Position numbers and translations under genes: made by a program. DNA of 64,000 nt from Arthrobacter sp. QXT-31 (lineage in GTDB: Bacteria; Actinomycetota; Actinomycetes; Actinomycetales; Micrococcaceae): contig NZ_CP019304.1 in the NCBI RefSeq assembly GCF_001969265.1, forward strand, positions 2,356,001-2,420,000. Reading direction: 5' to 3'. The notes beneath the pieces are model-generated. The model had not been told where the DNA came from and searched no databases. It was given only the letters and a program-made list of their open reading frames with translations. This document shows, piece after piece, positions 47,243 through 55,829 of this stretch (positions within the stretch are counted from its first letter, which is position 1; every line of letters starts with the position of its first letter).

Positions 47243-48144
47243 CCGCCGTGCGGCGGCAGCGCCTGTGCGGCGCGAACGACGGCGCCCGTCACCTCTGTGA
47301 GGCCCGGCGAGTCCAGCGTCCACACCTGCCAGTAGAGCCGGAGGTCCTCGCTCCACGAAGGGTCAAGCTCCACGAGTTCGTTCTCCGGGTCCTGCTGGTC
47401 GGGCACCATGCCCCATCCCAGGCCCGCGTGCACCGATTCGACGTACTGGACCGAATCGGGAATGAAGTGCTGCGGGGGCGTGGCGTCCGGGGCGACGCGC
47501 GCGAGGACGGCGAGCTGGTGGGTGTCCTTCCGGTCGTACTGCATGACCGGGGCCGCGGCGAGGGCCTCCGGTGTGGGTCCGTCGGGAAACCAGCGGGCCA
47601 CAAACTCACGTGATGCCTTCGCCCGGTACACCATGATGCCCAGCGGGCGGATAGTGCATCCCTGCACCGGCCGGGGATCCGCGGTAATCGCTGCGACGGC
47701 GTCCCCGGACCGCAGGAGATCGGCCGTGGCATGCTCATCGTCGCGAAGCAGCTCAAGGGCCACCCGCCCGCCAAGCGCAATCTCCCGGTAAGCGGCCGGC
47801 AGCCACGTTGCGATCGAGTCGGCATTGGCCACGACCGGAACCCGCAGCCGTCCGGCACCGGGCAGTCCGCCACCGTCCGCCTCCGCAGGCGCGGAACCGC
47901 GGAGGGCAAGGACCGCCTCGTCGGCGAGGAGCAGGAGCTGGCGGGCCGAGCGGAGGAGCTGCTCGCCGGCCGGCGTTGGCCGGACCGGCTTGAGGCGGCG
48001 CACCAGGACGCTTCCCACCGAGCGTTCCAGGGCTTTGATGCGCTGGCTCACCGCTGAGGGCGTGAGGCGAAGTTCGCTTGCCGCGGCATCGAAGGTTTCG
48101 TGGTCGACCACGGCGGCCAAGGCCCTGAGCTGATCGAGTTCCAT
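47239..48144 (-). CDS. lysG: LysG/ArgP-type LysR regulator
   Basis: A 301-residue LysR regulator. The N terminus, 'LDQLRALAAVVDHETFDAAA' and 'LRLTPSAVSQRIKALERSVG', is typical of ArgP/LysG, which activates lysine or arginine export. It diverges from a LysE exporter gene, the classic lysG-lysE arrangement. Its stop (CTA on the plus strand, 47239-47241) is part of the CTAG target of the adjacent IS element, so the insertion did not change the product. An earlier-named ArgP function in replication control is not implied. Confidence 0.88.
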   Translation of the reverse strand: MELDQLRALAAVVDHETFDAAASELRLTPSAVSQRIKALERSVGSVLVRRLKPVRPTPAGEQLLRSARQLLLLADEAVLALRGSAPAEADGGGLPGAGRLRVPVVANADSIATWLPAAYREIALGGRVALELLRDDEHATADLLRSGDAVAAITADPRPVQGCTIRPLGIMVYRAKASREFVARWFPDGPTPEALAAAPVMQYDRKDTHQLAVLARVAPDATPPQHFIPDSVQYVESVHAGLGWGMVPDQQDPENELVELDPSWSEDLRLYWQVWTLDSPGLTEVTGAVVRAAQALPPHGG

Positions 48145-48214
48145 GAAGAGATTCTAATGGAACTGCAGAAAAAATGAATTGTGTTTAAGATTCTCGAGCC
48201 GTACCGTCGAAGGC

Positions 48215-48820
48215 ATGATCCCCTTCCTGACCGGTTTCGGCGCCGGCCTCAGCCTCATCGTCGCCATCGGAGCCCAGAACGCGTTCGTCCTGCGGCAGGG
48301 CCTCAAGCGTGAAGGCGTGCTGCCCGTCGTCCTCATGTGTCTCGTGAGCGATGCTGTCCTGATCTTTGCCGGCGTCGGCGGGATTGGTGCGCTCATCCAG
48401 AGCGCCCCGGTCCTGCTCACTGTGGTGCGCTGGCTCGGCGTCGCGTTCCTTCTTTCCTATGCGGTCTTCGCTGCCCGGCGGGCCCTGCGGCCCGGGGCGC
48501 TGAAGGCTGCAGATGCTCCAGGCAAGGGGACTGTCTGGTCGGCGGTGCTTACCGCCGCCGCCATCACCTGGCTCAACCCGCACGTGTACCTCGACACGCT
48601 CGTACTGCTGGGCTCACTGGCCAACACACACGGCGATCCCGGCAAATGGCTCTTCGGCGCGGGCGCTGCCACGGGCAGCGCACTGTGGTTTCCGCTGATC
48701 GGCTACGGGGCGCGCGGCCTCAGCAGCTTCTTCGCGCGGCCCGCTTCGTGGCGCATCCTCGACGGCGGTGTCGCCCTGCTCATGCTCACCCTGGCCTTCT
48801 TCGTCGCCACGGGGCACTGA
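48215..48820 (+). CDS. lysE: LysE/ArgO-family basic amino acid exporter
   Basis: A 201-residue membrane protein with about six hydrophobic segments. 'GFGAGLSLIVAIGAQNAFVL' followed by 'RQGLKREGVLPVVLMCLVSD' is the LysE signature, 'TWLNPHVYLDTLVLLGS' the conserved second motif. It exports lysine and/or arginine when these accumulate, for example during peptide growth. The ATG at 48215 is preferred over a TTG at 48179. It diverges from lysG with a 70-base gap where the regulator should bind. Confidence 0.9.
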   Translation: MIPFLTGFGAGLSLIVAIGAQNAFVLRQGLKREGVLPVVLMCLVSDAVLIFAGVGGIGALIQSAPVLLTVVRWLGVAFLLSYAVFAARRALRPGALKAADAPGKGTVWSAVLTAAAITWLNPHVYLDTLVLLGSLANTHGDPGKWLFGAGAATGSALWFPLIGYGARGLSSFFARPASWRILDGGVALLMLTLAFFVATGH

Positions 48821-48891
48821 CACTTTCAGCACGTGCTCCCGGCGGCAAGTGCCCCGGGCCGTTTTGCCAGGCCGGGCGGCCGGCGGCCGCG

Positions 48892-50301
48892 TTAAGCGGC
48901 GCTCTCCGCCATTCGGTCGAGGATGCCGGTGATGACGTCCAGTGCGGCGGCCAGCTGCAGGTCGGTCGGGGCGCCGTACCCGATGACCAGGCCGTTTTCC
49001 GGCGTCCGTCCGAAAAAGTAGCTTCCAAGCGGAACGACCCGGACCCCGAGTGCCAGTGCTTCCTCGGCCAGACGCGCGGCAGGAATGTCCGGCTGGAGCC
49101 GGATGACCGCGTGCAGGCCGCCGTCGAGGGCTGCCAATTGCAGGTCTTCCCGTCCTCCGAGCCGGTCGAGCAGGAGTGCGCGGCGATGGGAGTACTGGCG
49201 CCGTGCCCGGGCGATGTGGCGCGCGAGGCCGCCGCCGGTGATGTAGTTGGCCAAGGCCGACTGCAGTACCCCGGGAACGGGTGACCCGAGGTCACGCCGG
49301 GTGTTTTTTAGGCGCTGCCCGGAGGTGCCGCGCACCACCAGGTAGCCGCACCGTAGCCAGGGGCTCAGCGACTTTGAGAAGGTGCCCACCAGGACGACTT
49401 CAGCCGAGGACGGCAACGAGGCGAGGGCGGGCAGGGGCATCCGCCGGTGCCGGAATTCACTGTCGTAGTCGTCCTCGAGGATGAGCGCCCCGTTGGCCTC
49501 AGCCCACGCCAGCAGCGCCAGCCGTTCCTGCACCGGCATCCGGCCGCCTAAGGGGTACTGGTGGCTGGGTGTCACCAGGATGGCGTCAGGGCGGGGATCA
49601 ACGGACGCAAGCTGTGCCGCCTGCGGCCCGTCGACGGCAACCGGCAGGGTTTCCACTGCGGCGCCGGCCGCGGAAAGCACCCGCCGGGCCGTGGGATAGC
49701 CCGGGTCCTCCATCAGAACGCGGGGCCGGTCCGCCTGGGCACGGAGTGTTGCGACCGCCAGATGCAGGGCGTCACTGGTGCCCGCTGTGATGATGATGTC
49801 GTCGGCACTTACCGTAAGTCCGCGGGACGCGGCGAGGTGATCGGCCACGGCCGTGCGAAGGGCCGGAGTGCCCAGGGCATCCGGTAGCTCAACCTCCACC
49901 GGCTCGGCAACGGCCTGCCGCCAGGCGGCCCGCCAGTCGCGGTCCTGGAAGGGGGTGCCCGACGGTCGCCCCGGCGTGAGGTCGATGGCAGCAGTCTGTT
50001 CCGTGCCGGATCCTGCTTGCAGGCTTTCCGGGACCATGCCCCGGCCGTCCGAACGGACCGCCACGCGGGTGCCCCCGGAGCCGCGGCTTTCCAGGTACCC
50101 CTCGCCGGCCAGTTGCTCGTAGGCGCGGACCACCACCCCACGGGAGACACCCAGTCCGGCGGCAAGGCGCCGCGACGCCGGAAGCGAGTGCTCCGGCCTG
50201 AGGGTTCCTTCCAGGATGGCCTCCCGCAGCCGGGCGACCAGTTGGGCGGCAAGCGGAACGCGGCTCTGCTGGTCGAGAACCAGCGGCAGTTCAGCTTCGA
50301 T
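48892..50301 (-). CDS. MocR-type regulator (GntR HTH fused to aminotransferase), apparent ATC start
   Basis: A 469-residue fusion. The N terminus is a GntR winged helix ('PLAAQLVARLREAILEGTLR', 'LPASRRLAAGLGVSRG', then 'VVVRAYEQLAGEGYLESRGS'), the rest an aminotransferase class I-like domain with the PLP segment 'VLVGTFSKSLSPWLRCGYLV' (Schiff-base Lys) and 'LILEDDYDSEFRH'. No ATG, GTG or TTG lies between an upstream in-frame TAA and the HTH; AGGAGG stands 6 bases before ATC at 50301, which may be the true start. It diverges from a DapA-like gene that it probably controls. Confidence 0.85.
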   Translation of the reverse strand: MEAELPLVLDQQSRVPLAAQLVARLREAILEGTLRPEHSLPASRRLAAGLGVSRGVVVRAYEQLAGEGYLESRGSGGTRVAVRSDGRGMVPESLQAGSGTEQTAAIDLTPGRPSGTPFQDRDWRAAWRQAVAEPVEVELPDALGTPALRTAVADHLAASRGLTVSADDIIITAGTSDALHLAVATLRAQADRPRVLMEDPGYPTARRVLSAAGAAVETLPVAVDGPQAAQLASVDPRPDAILVTPSHQYPLGGRMPVQERLALLAWAEANGALILEDDYDSEFRHRRMPLPALASLPSSAEVVLVGTFSKSLSPWLRCGYLVVRGTSGQRLKNTRRDLGSPVPGVLQSALANYITGGGLARHIARARRQYSHRRALLLDRLGGREDLQLAALDGGLHAVIRLQPDIPAARLAEEALALGVRVVPLGSYFFGRTPENGLVIGYGAPTDLQLAAALDVITGILDRMAESAA

Positions 50302-50326
50302 CTTGGTCCTCCTAAGTTATCGATTC

Positions 50327-50347
50327 TTGGATCTATGCTAGGACCAA
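50327..50347. promoter_or_regulatory. imperfect palindrome between MocR and DapA-like genes
   Basis: TTGGATCTA (50327-50335) and TAGGACCAA (50339-50347) are inverted with 7 of 9 bases matching around TGC. It lies in the 102-base divergent gap and overlaps a TATGCT -10-like box, so it is a candidate MocR operator. Confidence 0.4.
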
Positions 50348-50403
50348 TCCGGCTGTGAGCATGAAGGCTGAACCAACGCTGAACTGAAAAAGAGGACCAG
50401 TCC

Positions 50404-51282
50404 GTGTTTACCGGCCTTTATGCATTTCCCCTCACTCCGCTGGTCGGAGAGATCGTCGACGAAGCCGCCTTTGCGCGTCTCGTCTCGCGCTGCGCAGACG
50501 CCGGGGTGGATTCCATCGGCGTGCTGGGGTCGACGGGCATCTACACCTACCTGCTTCGCGAGGAACGCCGCAAGGTTGTGGAGGCAGCCGTTGAGGCTGC
50601 CCAGGGGATTCCGGTGGTGGCCGGCGTCGGCGCCATGCGGACCCGTGACGTGCTTGCGTGCGTCGAAGATGCCCAGGCTGCCGGCGCCTCGGGCCTGTTG
50701 CTGGCGCCGGTGTCGTATCAGCGGCTGACCGAAGAAGAGGTCTACCGTCTCTATTGCGAGGTCTCGTCCGCGTCCGATCTGCCGGTGGCCGTCTACGACA
50801 ATCCGGCCACCACGGGGTTCACCTTCACCGATGAACTCCACGGCCGCATCGCCGAACTGCCCGGCATCGCCTCAATCAAGTTCCCGCCCCCGGCACCGGG
50901 CCAGGCTGCTGCCCGGATCGCCCGGCTCAGGGCGGTGGTTCCCGGCGGCGTCACACTCGGCATCAGCGGAGACTGGGCGGCAGCGGAGGCAATGCTCGCC
51001 GGGTGCGACGTCTGGTATTCCGTCATCGCCGGCCTGTTTCCGCAAACGGCCAAAGTCATTGTCGATTCCGCTGTGGCTGATCCCGCGCTTGAGGCCTCTG
51101 CCGCGCTGGAGCCCGTATGGGCGCTCTTCCGCACCTACGGGAGCCTGCGCGTCACTGCCACCATGGCCGAAGTGCTCGGCCTGGTCGAGGCGCCGTGCCT
51201 GCCCCGGCCGTTGCAAAGCCTCGACGCCGGAGGCCGCTCCAAGGTGGAGGAGGCCCTGCGCCTCTCGGGCCTCGGCTCCTGA
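50404..51282 (+). CDS. DapA/NAL-family class I lyase (dihydrodipicolinate synthase-like)
   Basis: A 292-residue TIM-barrel lyase. The Schiff-base Lys is in 'LPGIASIKFPPP' and the conserved Tyr in 'LPVAVYDNPATTG'; 'GVLGSTGIYTYLLREERRKV' is the substrate carboxylate loop (GST in place of the DapA GTTGE). The divergence from true DapA in this loop suggests a pyruvate or keto-acid lyase/aldolase of catabolism. It starts at GTG 50404 and is divergent from the MocR gene, a pairing seen in several catabolic systems. The MFS gene downstream follows after 11 bases. Confidence 0.83.
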   Translation: MFTGLYAFPLTPLVGEIVDEAAFARLVSRCADAGVDSIGVLGSTGIYTYLLREERRKVVEAAVEAAQGIPVVAGVGAMRTRDVLACVEDAQAAGASGLLLAPVSYQRLTEEEVYRLYCEVSSASDLPVAVYDNPATTGFTFTDELHGRIAELPGIASIKFPPPAPGQAAARIARLRAVVPGGVTLGISGDWAAAEAMLAGCDVWYSVIAGLFPQTAKVIVDSAVADPALEASAALEPVWALFRTYGSLRVTATMAEVLGLVEAPCLPRPLQSLDAGGRSKVEEALRLSGLGS

Positions 51283-51293
51283 GGACGTGCGGC

Positions 51294-52550
51294 ATGGGTA
51301 GTTTGGATCGCAGCATGGCGGAAAAACAAGGACAGGATGCGCGGGGGCAACAAACAGAGCAGGGCCCGACCCCGGCCGGTGGCGGACTGGCCCGCTACGT
51401 GGCGGCGGCGGCGGTGGCGCGGACAGCGGATGGCGGAGCGGTCGTAGCGATTGTCCTCATGGTCACAACAGCCGGCGGGCCGGGTTGGCTCGCGGGCCTG
51501 CTCGGCGCCTGCATCACCGGGCCCCACTTGCTGGGCCCGCTGGTGGCACGGAGCCTGGACTCCTGCCGCGACGGACGCGTCCTGATCGCGTGGGCGTGCA
51601 TCGTCCATGGCGCCACCTTGGCGGCTGCCGTGCTGCTGTACCCGGTGGCATGGCCGGTCACCGGCATCCTGCTGGTGGTTTCGGGGCTCGTCGGGCCGCT
51701 GTTGACCGGGGGCATCAGCAGCCGGCTTCCTGCGATCGCCGGGCAGGACCGGATCGGCCAGCGCCGCGCCCAGGGCTGGGACGTGGCCACCTACGGCATC
51801 GGCGGAACCATCGGTCCGAGCATCGTGGCCGCTGTCTCGGCATGGGCCGGCGCCACTGTGGCCGCACTCATTCTTTCTGCGGCCACACTGGTTGCGGCCG
51901 GCGTCGTGCGGTTGCTGCCCTACGCCCCTCCCGCCGCGGCGTCAGCCGACATTCCCGGCCCGTTCCGGACGCTCCGGATCATGGTTTCCTCCGGCCGGCT
52001 CCGAAGAATGCTGTACCTGACCGTGACGGTGGCGTTCTCAGTCGCTGCGCTGCCCATCACAGCCGTCGCCTCCGCCGCCATGTTCCAGGTCCAGCCGGCC
52101 GCCGCCGGTGTCCTGACGGCCGCTTACGGGCTGGGCGGACTGGCTGGCTCGGCGGCCGTGATGCTCCGGCCGCTGCGCGGTGATGCCGACCGGCTGGTCA
52201 CCCGGCTCGCTGTGCTGGTAGCCGCGGCGCTCGCCGTGGCCGCACTGTCGGTGTCCTTTGTGCCGGCCGTTGCCGCCTATGCGGTCGCCGGGCTTCTGAA
52301 CTCATACTTCTTCGCCGCCACACTGGCCGCCCGCAGCGAGTTTGCTCCGCCGCACGTCCGCGGGCAGGTCTTCGTCTGGGTTGGTGCCCTAAAGATCGCC
52401 GCCGGGTCCGCAGGCACGGTGGCGGCCGGCGCGGTCATGAGCCCGGAGCCCCGGCTTCCGCTGTTCCTGGTCTCCGCCTTCATTCTGGCCGTGGCCGCTG
52501 CCTCGGTCCTGGACCGCCGGAGCGCCGAATGGCCGGAGGCCGCGCCCTGA
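51294..52550 (+). CDS. MFS-type membrane transport protein
   Basis: A 418-residue protein with ten to twelve hydrophobic segments, Ala/Gly/Val-rich. 'VARTADGGAVVAIVLMVTTA' and 'GLLGACITGPHLLGPLVARS' resemble the first segments of drug-efflux type MFS members; no clear motif A is visible. Start at ATG 51294 with GAGGA upstream; another ATG at 51315 is possible. It lies 11 bases after the DapA-like gene and is likely co-transcribed, so it may move that enzyme's substrate or product. Confidence 0.75.
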   Translation: MGSLDRSMAEKQGQDARGQQTEQGPTPAGGGLARYVAAAAVARTADGGAVVAIVLMVTTAGGPGWLAGLLGACITGPHLLGPLVARSLDSCRDGRVLIAWACIVHGATLAAAVLLYPVAWPVTGILLVVSGLVGPLLTGGISSRLPAIAGQDRIGQRRAQGWDVATYGIGGTIGPSIVAAVSAWAGATVAALILSAATLVAAGVVRLLPYAPPAAASADIPGPFRTLRIMVSSGRLRRMLYLTVTVAFSVAALPITAVASAAMFQVQPAAAGVLTAAYGLGGLAGSAAVMLRPLRGDADRLVTRLAVLVAAALAVAALSVSFVPAVAAYAVAGLLNSYFFAATLAARSEFAPPHVRGQVFVWVGALKIAAGSAGTVAAGAVMSPEPRLPLFLVSAFILAVAAASVLDRRSAEWPEAAP

Positions 52551-52681
52551 GCCACTTATTGCGGGCAGAGGGCATGAGGAACTTGCGGCCGGATTGGCGG
52601 GTTCGTCCCCAGAACCGGGGAACGCGGCTACGATGTGAGTTCCAAGGGCTTTCGGGCCCTCCGCCGCAGCTGAAGGACGCC

Positions 52682-53599
52682 ATGACAGCCCAGAACGCTT
52701 CCTCGCCGCCACGGGCCGCCGTGGTGGTCAACCCCGCCAAGGCTGTTGGCGCCGACCTCAAAGCCTCGCTGTACCGGCTGTGCGAAACACAGGGCTGGGC
52801 CGAGCCAATGTGGCTGGAGACCACACCGGAGGACCCGGGCGTCGGGCAGGCGAGGGAGGCACTCGAGGCGGGGGTCGACGTCGTTATGGCCGCGGGCGGC
52901 GACGGCACCGTCCGGTGCGTGGCAGAGGCGCTGGCCGGAACGGACACACCCATCGGGCTGGTGCCGCTGGGGACCGGCAACCTGCTGGCCCGCAACATGG
53001 GGGTGGACATCACCGACCCCATTTCCGCCGCCTACGACGTCCTGAACGGCACCGAACGGACGGTGGACGTCGCCAGGACCACCTTTGACGGGTCCGACGG
53101 CGAGAACGTGTTCCTGGTGATGGCCGGCGTCGGCTATGACGCAGCGATCATGGCCGATACTGTCGACGCCCTGAAGGACCGGATGGGCTGGCTCGCCTAC
53201 GTTGAAGCGGGGATCCGCAAACTGCCCGGCAAGCCGGTCAGGGCCACGGTCCGCGTGGAAGGCAAGCACCCGGTCAAACGGCGGATCCGCAGCGTGATGG
53301 CCGGAAACTGCGGCCGGATCATGGGCGGCATCGAGATTTTCCCGGAAGCCAAGATCGACGACGGCGTGCTGGACCTGCTGGTCCTGGCCCCCAAGGGGCA
53401 CTTTGGCTGGCTCGGCGTTGCGGCCGGCATCTTCGGCCGCCGGAAGAACCAGAAGGAATCTGCAGAGTATTTCCAGGGCAAGAAGGTTGAAGTGACGTTG
53501 GAACAGGCGGAGGAGTTCCAGCTTGACGGCGACCACGTAGGCACCGTCAAACACCTCACCATCTGGGTGGACCCGGGGGCTCTGAAAGTCCGGATGTAG
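52682..53599 (+). CDS. diacylglycerol/sphingosine kinase-family protein (YegS/DagK-like)
   Basis: A 305-residue lipid kinase. 'AAVVVNPAKAVGADLKASLY' starts the DAGK catalytic domain, 'VVMAAGGDGTVRCVAEAL' is the GGDGT nucleotide motif and 'IGLVPLGTGNLLARNMGV' the PLGTxN motif. 'EIFPEAKIDDGVLDLLVL' closes the C-terminal domain. It phosphorylates diacylglycerol or another membrane lipid at the cytoplasmic face. Start at ATG 52682 by family alignment. Confidence 0.9.
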   Translation: MTAQNASSPPRAAVVVNPAKAVGADLKASLYRLCETQGWAEPMWLETTPEDPGVGQAREALEAGVDVVMAAGGDGTVRCVAEALAGTDTPIGLVPLGTGNLLARNMGVDITDPISAAYDVLNGTERTVDVARTTFDGSDGENVFLVMAGVGYDAAIMADTVDALKDRMGWLAYVEAGIRKLPGKPVRATVRVEGKHPVKRRIRSVMAGNCGRIMGGIEIFPEAKIDDGVLDLLVLAPKGHFGWLGVAAGIFGRRKNQKESAEYFQGKKVEVTLEQAEEFQLDGDHVGTVKHLTIWVDPGALKVRM

Positions 53600-53600
53600 T

Positions 53601-53634
53601 GCGCTGCTGGCGGCTCCCAAGCCGCCAGCAGCGC
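53601..53634. terminator. perfect 15-bp hairpin between convergent genes
   Basis: GCGCTGCTGGCGGCT (53601-53615) and AGCCGCCAGCAGCGC (53620-53634) pair perfectly with a CCCA loop. It sits exactly between the lipid kinase stop and the racemase-like gene stop, a bidirectional terminator by position. Confidence 0.75.
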
Positions 53635-53638
53635 AGGG

Positions 53639-54367
53639 TCAGTCCGCGAGCAGCCGGCCCCACTTTGGCGCGAGCAAGGGGGACCCGGCGAGTTTGAGGC
53701 AGTGCCAGAGCGTGACGGCCACGGAGTCGAGCACCGGAACACCCGTGCCCGCTTCGATCTCCGCCGCGATGTTGGCGCCGTACAGGTTGGTGCAGAGGTA
53801 GATCAGCGCGTCGGGGGCGTCAGCCGCAAGCTCCAGGGAGCCCGGACGCATCTCGTCGTCGGTGACCCGGCCGAAGGACTCGTTGTCGCTCAGGCCCAGG
53901 CAGCGGTGGCTCACGGTCTTGATGCCGTCCCGCTCGTAGGAGCCGATGATGGCGTGGTTGACGTCCTCCGTGTACGGCGTGAACAGGCCGATCCGCTCCG
54001 TGCCGAACGTGCGGAACGCCTCCAGGTACGCCAGCGTGGACGTCGTGGCGGGAATGCCGGTGGCGTCGGTGATCTCGTGGACCAGGTCGCGGTCATGCCC
54101 GGATCCCAGCCACGAGCCGGAGGTGCCGTTCCACGCGATTACGTCCACGTCCGCCGTCGCCAGCAGCCGGGTGGCCTCGCGCATGACGGCCGGGTCGAAC
54201 TGCCTGTCCGATGAGTCGTCCAGCGCGATCCGGGTGACCGGGATCCGGGTGAAATGGATGGTGACATCGGTGCGGTCGCCCAGGATCCGGTAGCTCTGCG
54301 GCTCCAGGCACGTGTTGGAGGACGGCACGATCATGCCGATCCGGGTGTTGCGTTTGACGGCGGTCAT
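53639..54367 (-). CDS. maleate isomerase / arylmalonate decarboxylase-like protein
   Basis: A 242-residue Asp/Glu racemase-superfamily protein. 'RIGMIVPSSNTCLEPQSYRI' is the maleate isomerase-type N terminus. The first active-site position, usually Cys in a CTSGS block, is Gly here ('AWNGTSGSWLGSG'), while the second Cys is kept ('LIYLCTNLYGANIA'). A lone second Cys with Gly in the first position is the arrangement of arylmalonate decarboxylase. It is the last gene of the hydantoinase operon, 9 bases after it, so a malonate- or maleate-type step late in that pathway is inferred. Confidence 0.78.
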   Translation of the reverse strand: MTAVKRNTRIGMIVPSSNTCLEPQSYRILGDRTDVTIHFTRIPVTRIALDDSSDRQFDPAVMREATRLLATADVDVIAWNGTSGSWLGSGHDRDLVHEITDATGIPATTSTLAYLEAFRTFGTERIGLFTPYTEDVNHAIIGSYERDGIKTVSHRCLGLSDNESFGRVTDDEMRPGSLELAADAPDALIYLCTNLYGANIAAEIEAGTGVPVLDSVAVTLWHCLKLAGSPLLAPKWGRLLAD

Positions 54368-54376
54368 GGCGTGCTC

Positions 54377-55798
54377 CTAGAGGGTGGCGGGGGACAGATC
54401 AGCAATGGCGGCGTGGTGTTCCCGGAAGCCGTTCCGGGCCACGAAGCGGCCCACGGCCCCCGGATCATGGAAGCCCTCCCGGTCCAGCACCACCCGGCCT
54501 GCGGAAACCACGACGGCGGGCCACCCCGCCAGTGTGCGGCCGTCGAACGGCGAGAAGTCGGTGCCCATGTGCAGCGCGCCGCCGTCCACGGTCCGCTGCT
54601 CGGCGGGATCGAAGAGCACGAGGTCCGCGTCGAAGCCCTCGGCGACGGCGCCCTTCCCCGGCAGGGCGTTGATGCGCGCCGGGCCGGCGGAGAAGACCTC
54701 CACGAACTCCTCGACAGTGCTGCCGGCATCAGCCATGGCCGTGAACGTGACGGGCATGCGGGTCTCCACGCCGGGCAGCCCGTGCGGCATGGCGCGGACG
54801 TCATCGGTGCGTTCCCGCTTCTGCGTCAGGTCATAGCAGGAATGGTCCGAGGACACGGTGTGGATGGCGCCGGCCGCGAGCCGCTCCTTGAGCGCGGCAA
54901 CGGTTTCCGGGCTGCGCATGGGCGGGCAGCAGGCGTACCACTCCGGGAAGGCCGAGCCGTAGACGGTGTCATCGAGCGTGAGGTAGTGCGGGCAGGTTTC
55001 CGAGTAGGCCTCCTGGCCGAGGGACCGCGCTTCGGTGACCAGGTCCACTGCCCCCGGCGTGGACTGGTGGACGAAGTACACGGGAGCCTTGGTGTACGCG
55101 GCCATGGCCAGGGTTTCCTTCACGGAGATTTCCTCGGCCAGTTCGGGACGGGTCCTGTGCAGGTGCTCGATGCCGATCCGGCCGTCGTCGGCGTGCTGTG
55201 CGGTGCAGTCGCTGATGATGGGATCGTGCTCGGCGTGGATGTAGGTGAGCCCATCCAGCCGGACCATTTCACGCATTACCTTCAGGATCGTGTCACCGTC
55301 GGCCATGGTGGTGCCGCGGTTGGTGGTGTACATCTTCACGGAGCGGACGCCCTCGGCGGCGAGCTGTTCGAGCTGCCACGGCACGGTCTCGTCCCAGCTG
55401 ATGACGGAGCCGTGAAGCGCCACGTCGCAGCGGGACTCTTGAGCCAGTTCCTTCTTGTTGAGCACTGCCGCAAGCGGGGTTTCGCGGGCGTCGCGGGGGA
55501 TGCCAAAGTCGATGATCGTGGTGGTGCCGCCCCAGAGGGCAGCGGTTGAGGTGGTTCGGTAATCGTCCAGGGTGCGGAACCGGCCGGTCACCTGGGCCAC
55601 GTGGCAGTGTCCGTCCACGCCGCCGGGGATCACCAGCAGGCCGCCGGCATCGATGGTGCGCAGCGCCTCGGGTGCGGGTTCTGTGGCGTCAACGAGCTGG
55701 CTGATGCGGCCGCCGGTCATCACCACGTGGGCCTGCCGGCGGCCAAAGCTGTTGACCACGGTGCCGTTGGCGATGACGAGTTCGGGGATGCGGGACAT
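54377..55798 (-). CDS. dihydropyrimidinase/hydantoinase-family amidohydrolase
   Basis: A 473-residue cyclic amidohydrolase. The H-x-H motif is in 'IPGGVDGHCHVAQVTGR', the carboxylated Lys in 'GVRSVKMYTTNRGT', further metal His in 'GLTYIHAEHDP' and 'VYFVHQSTPGA', and Asp in 'HTVSSDHSCYDL'. It opens a cyclic ureide or imide such as a hydantoin, dihydropyrimidine or allantoin. It is followed by an isomerase/decarboxylase-like gene and preceded by a racemase-like gene, a layout of hydantoin-utilisation clusters. Confidence 0.88.
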   Translation of the reverse strand: MSRIPELVIANGTVVNSFGRRQAHVVMTGGRISQLVDATEPAPEALRTIDAGGLLVIPGGVDGHCHVAQVTGRFRTLDDYRTTSTAALWGGTTTIIDFGIPRDARETPLAAVLNKKELAQESRCDVALHGSVISWDETVPWQLEQLAAEGVRSVKMYTTNRGTTMADGDTILKVMREMVRLDGLTYIHAEHDPIISDCTAQHADDGRIGIEHLHRTRPELAEEISVKETLAMAAYTKAPVYFVHQSTPGAVDLVTEARSLGQEAYSETCPHYLTLDDTVYGSAFPEWYACCPPMRSPETVAALKERLAAGAIHTVSSDHSCYDLTQKRERTDDVRAMPHGLPGVETRMPVTFTAMADAGSTVEEFVEVFSAGPARINALPGKGAVAEGFDADLVLFDPAEQRTVDGGALHMGTDFSPFDGRTLAGWPAVVVSAGRVVLDREGFHDPGAVGRFVARNGFREHHAAIADLSPATL

Positions 55799-55829
55799 CG
55801 TTGTCCTCCTGACTGGGAAGCTGATGGGT

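Noticed and set aside
46160..47243. Longer terminal repeats for the IS element that include CTAG
   Set aside because: CTAG is its own reverse complement, so it appears in both flanks automatically; the 6-bp ACTAGC on both sides and the known NCTAGN target favour its being the target duplication.
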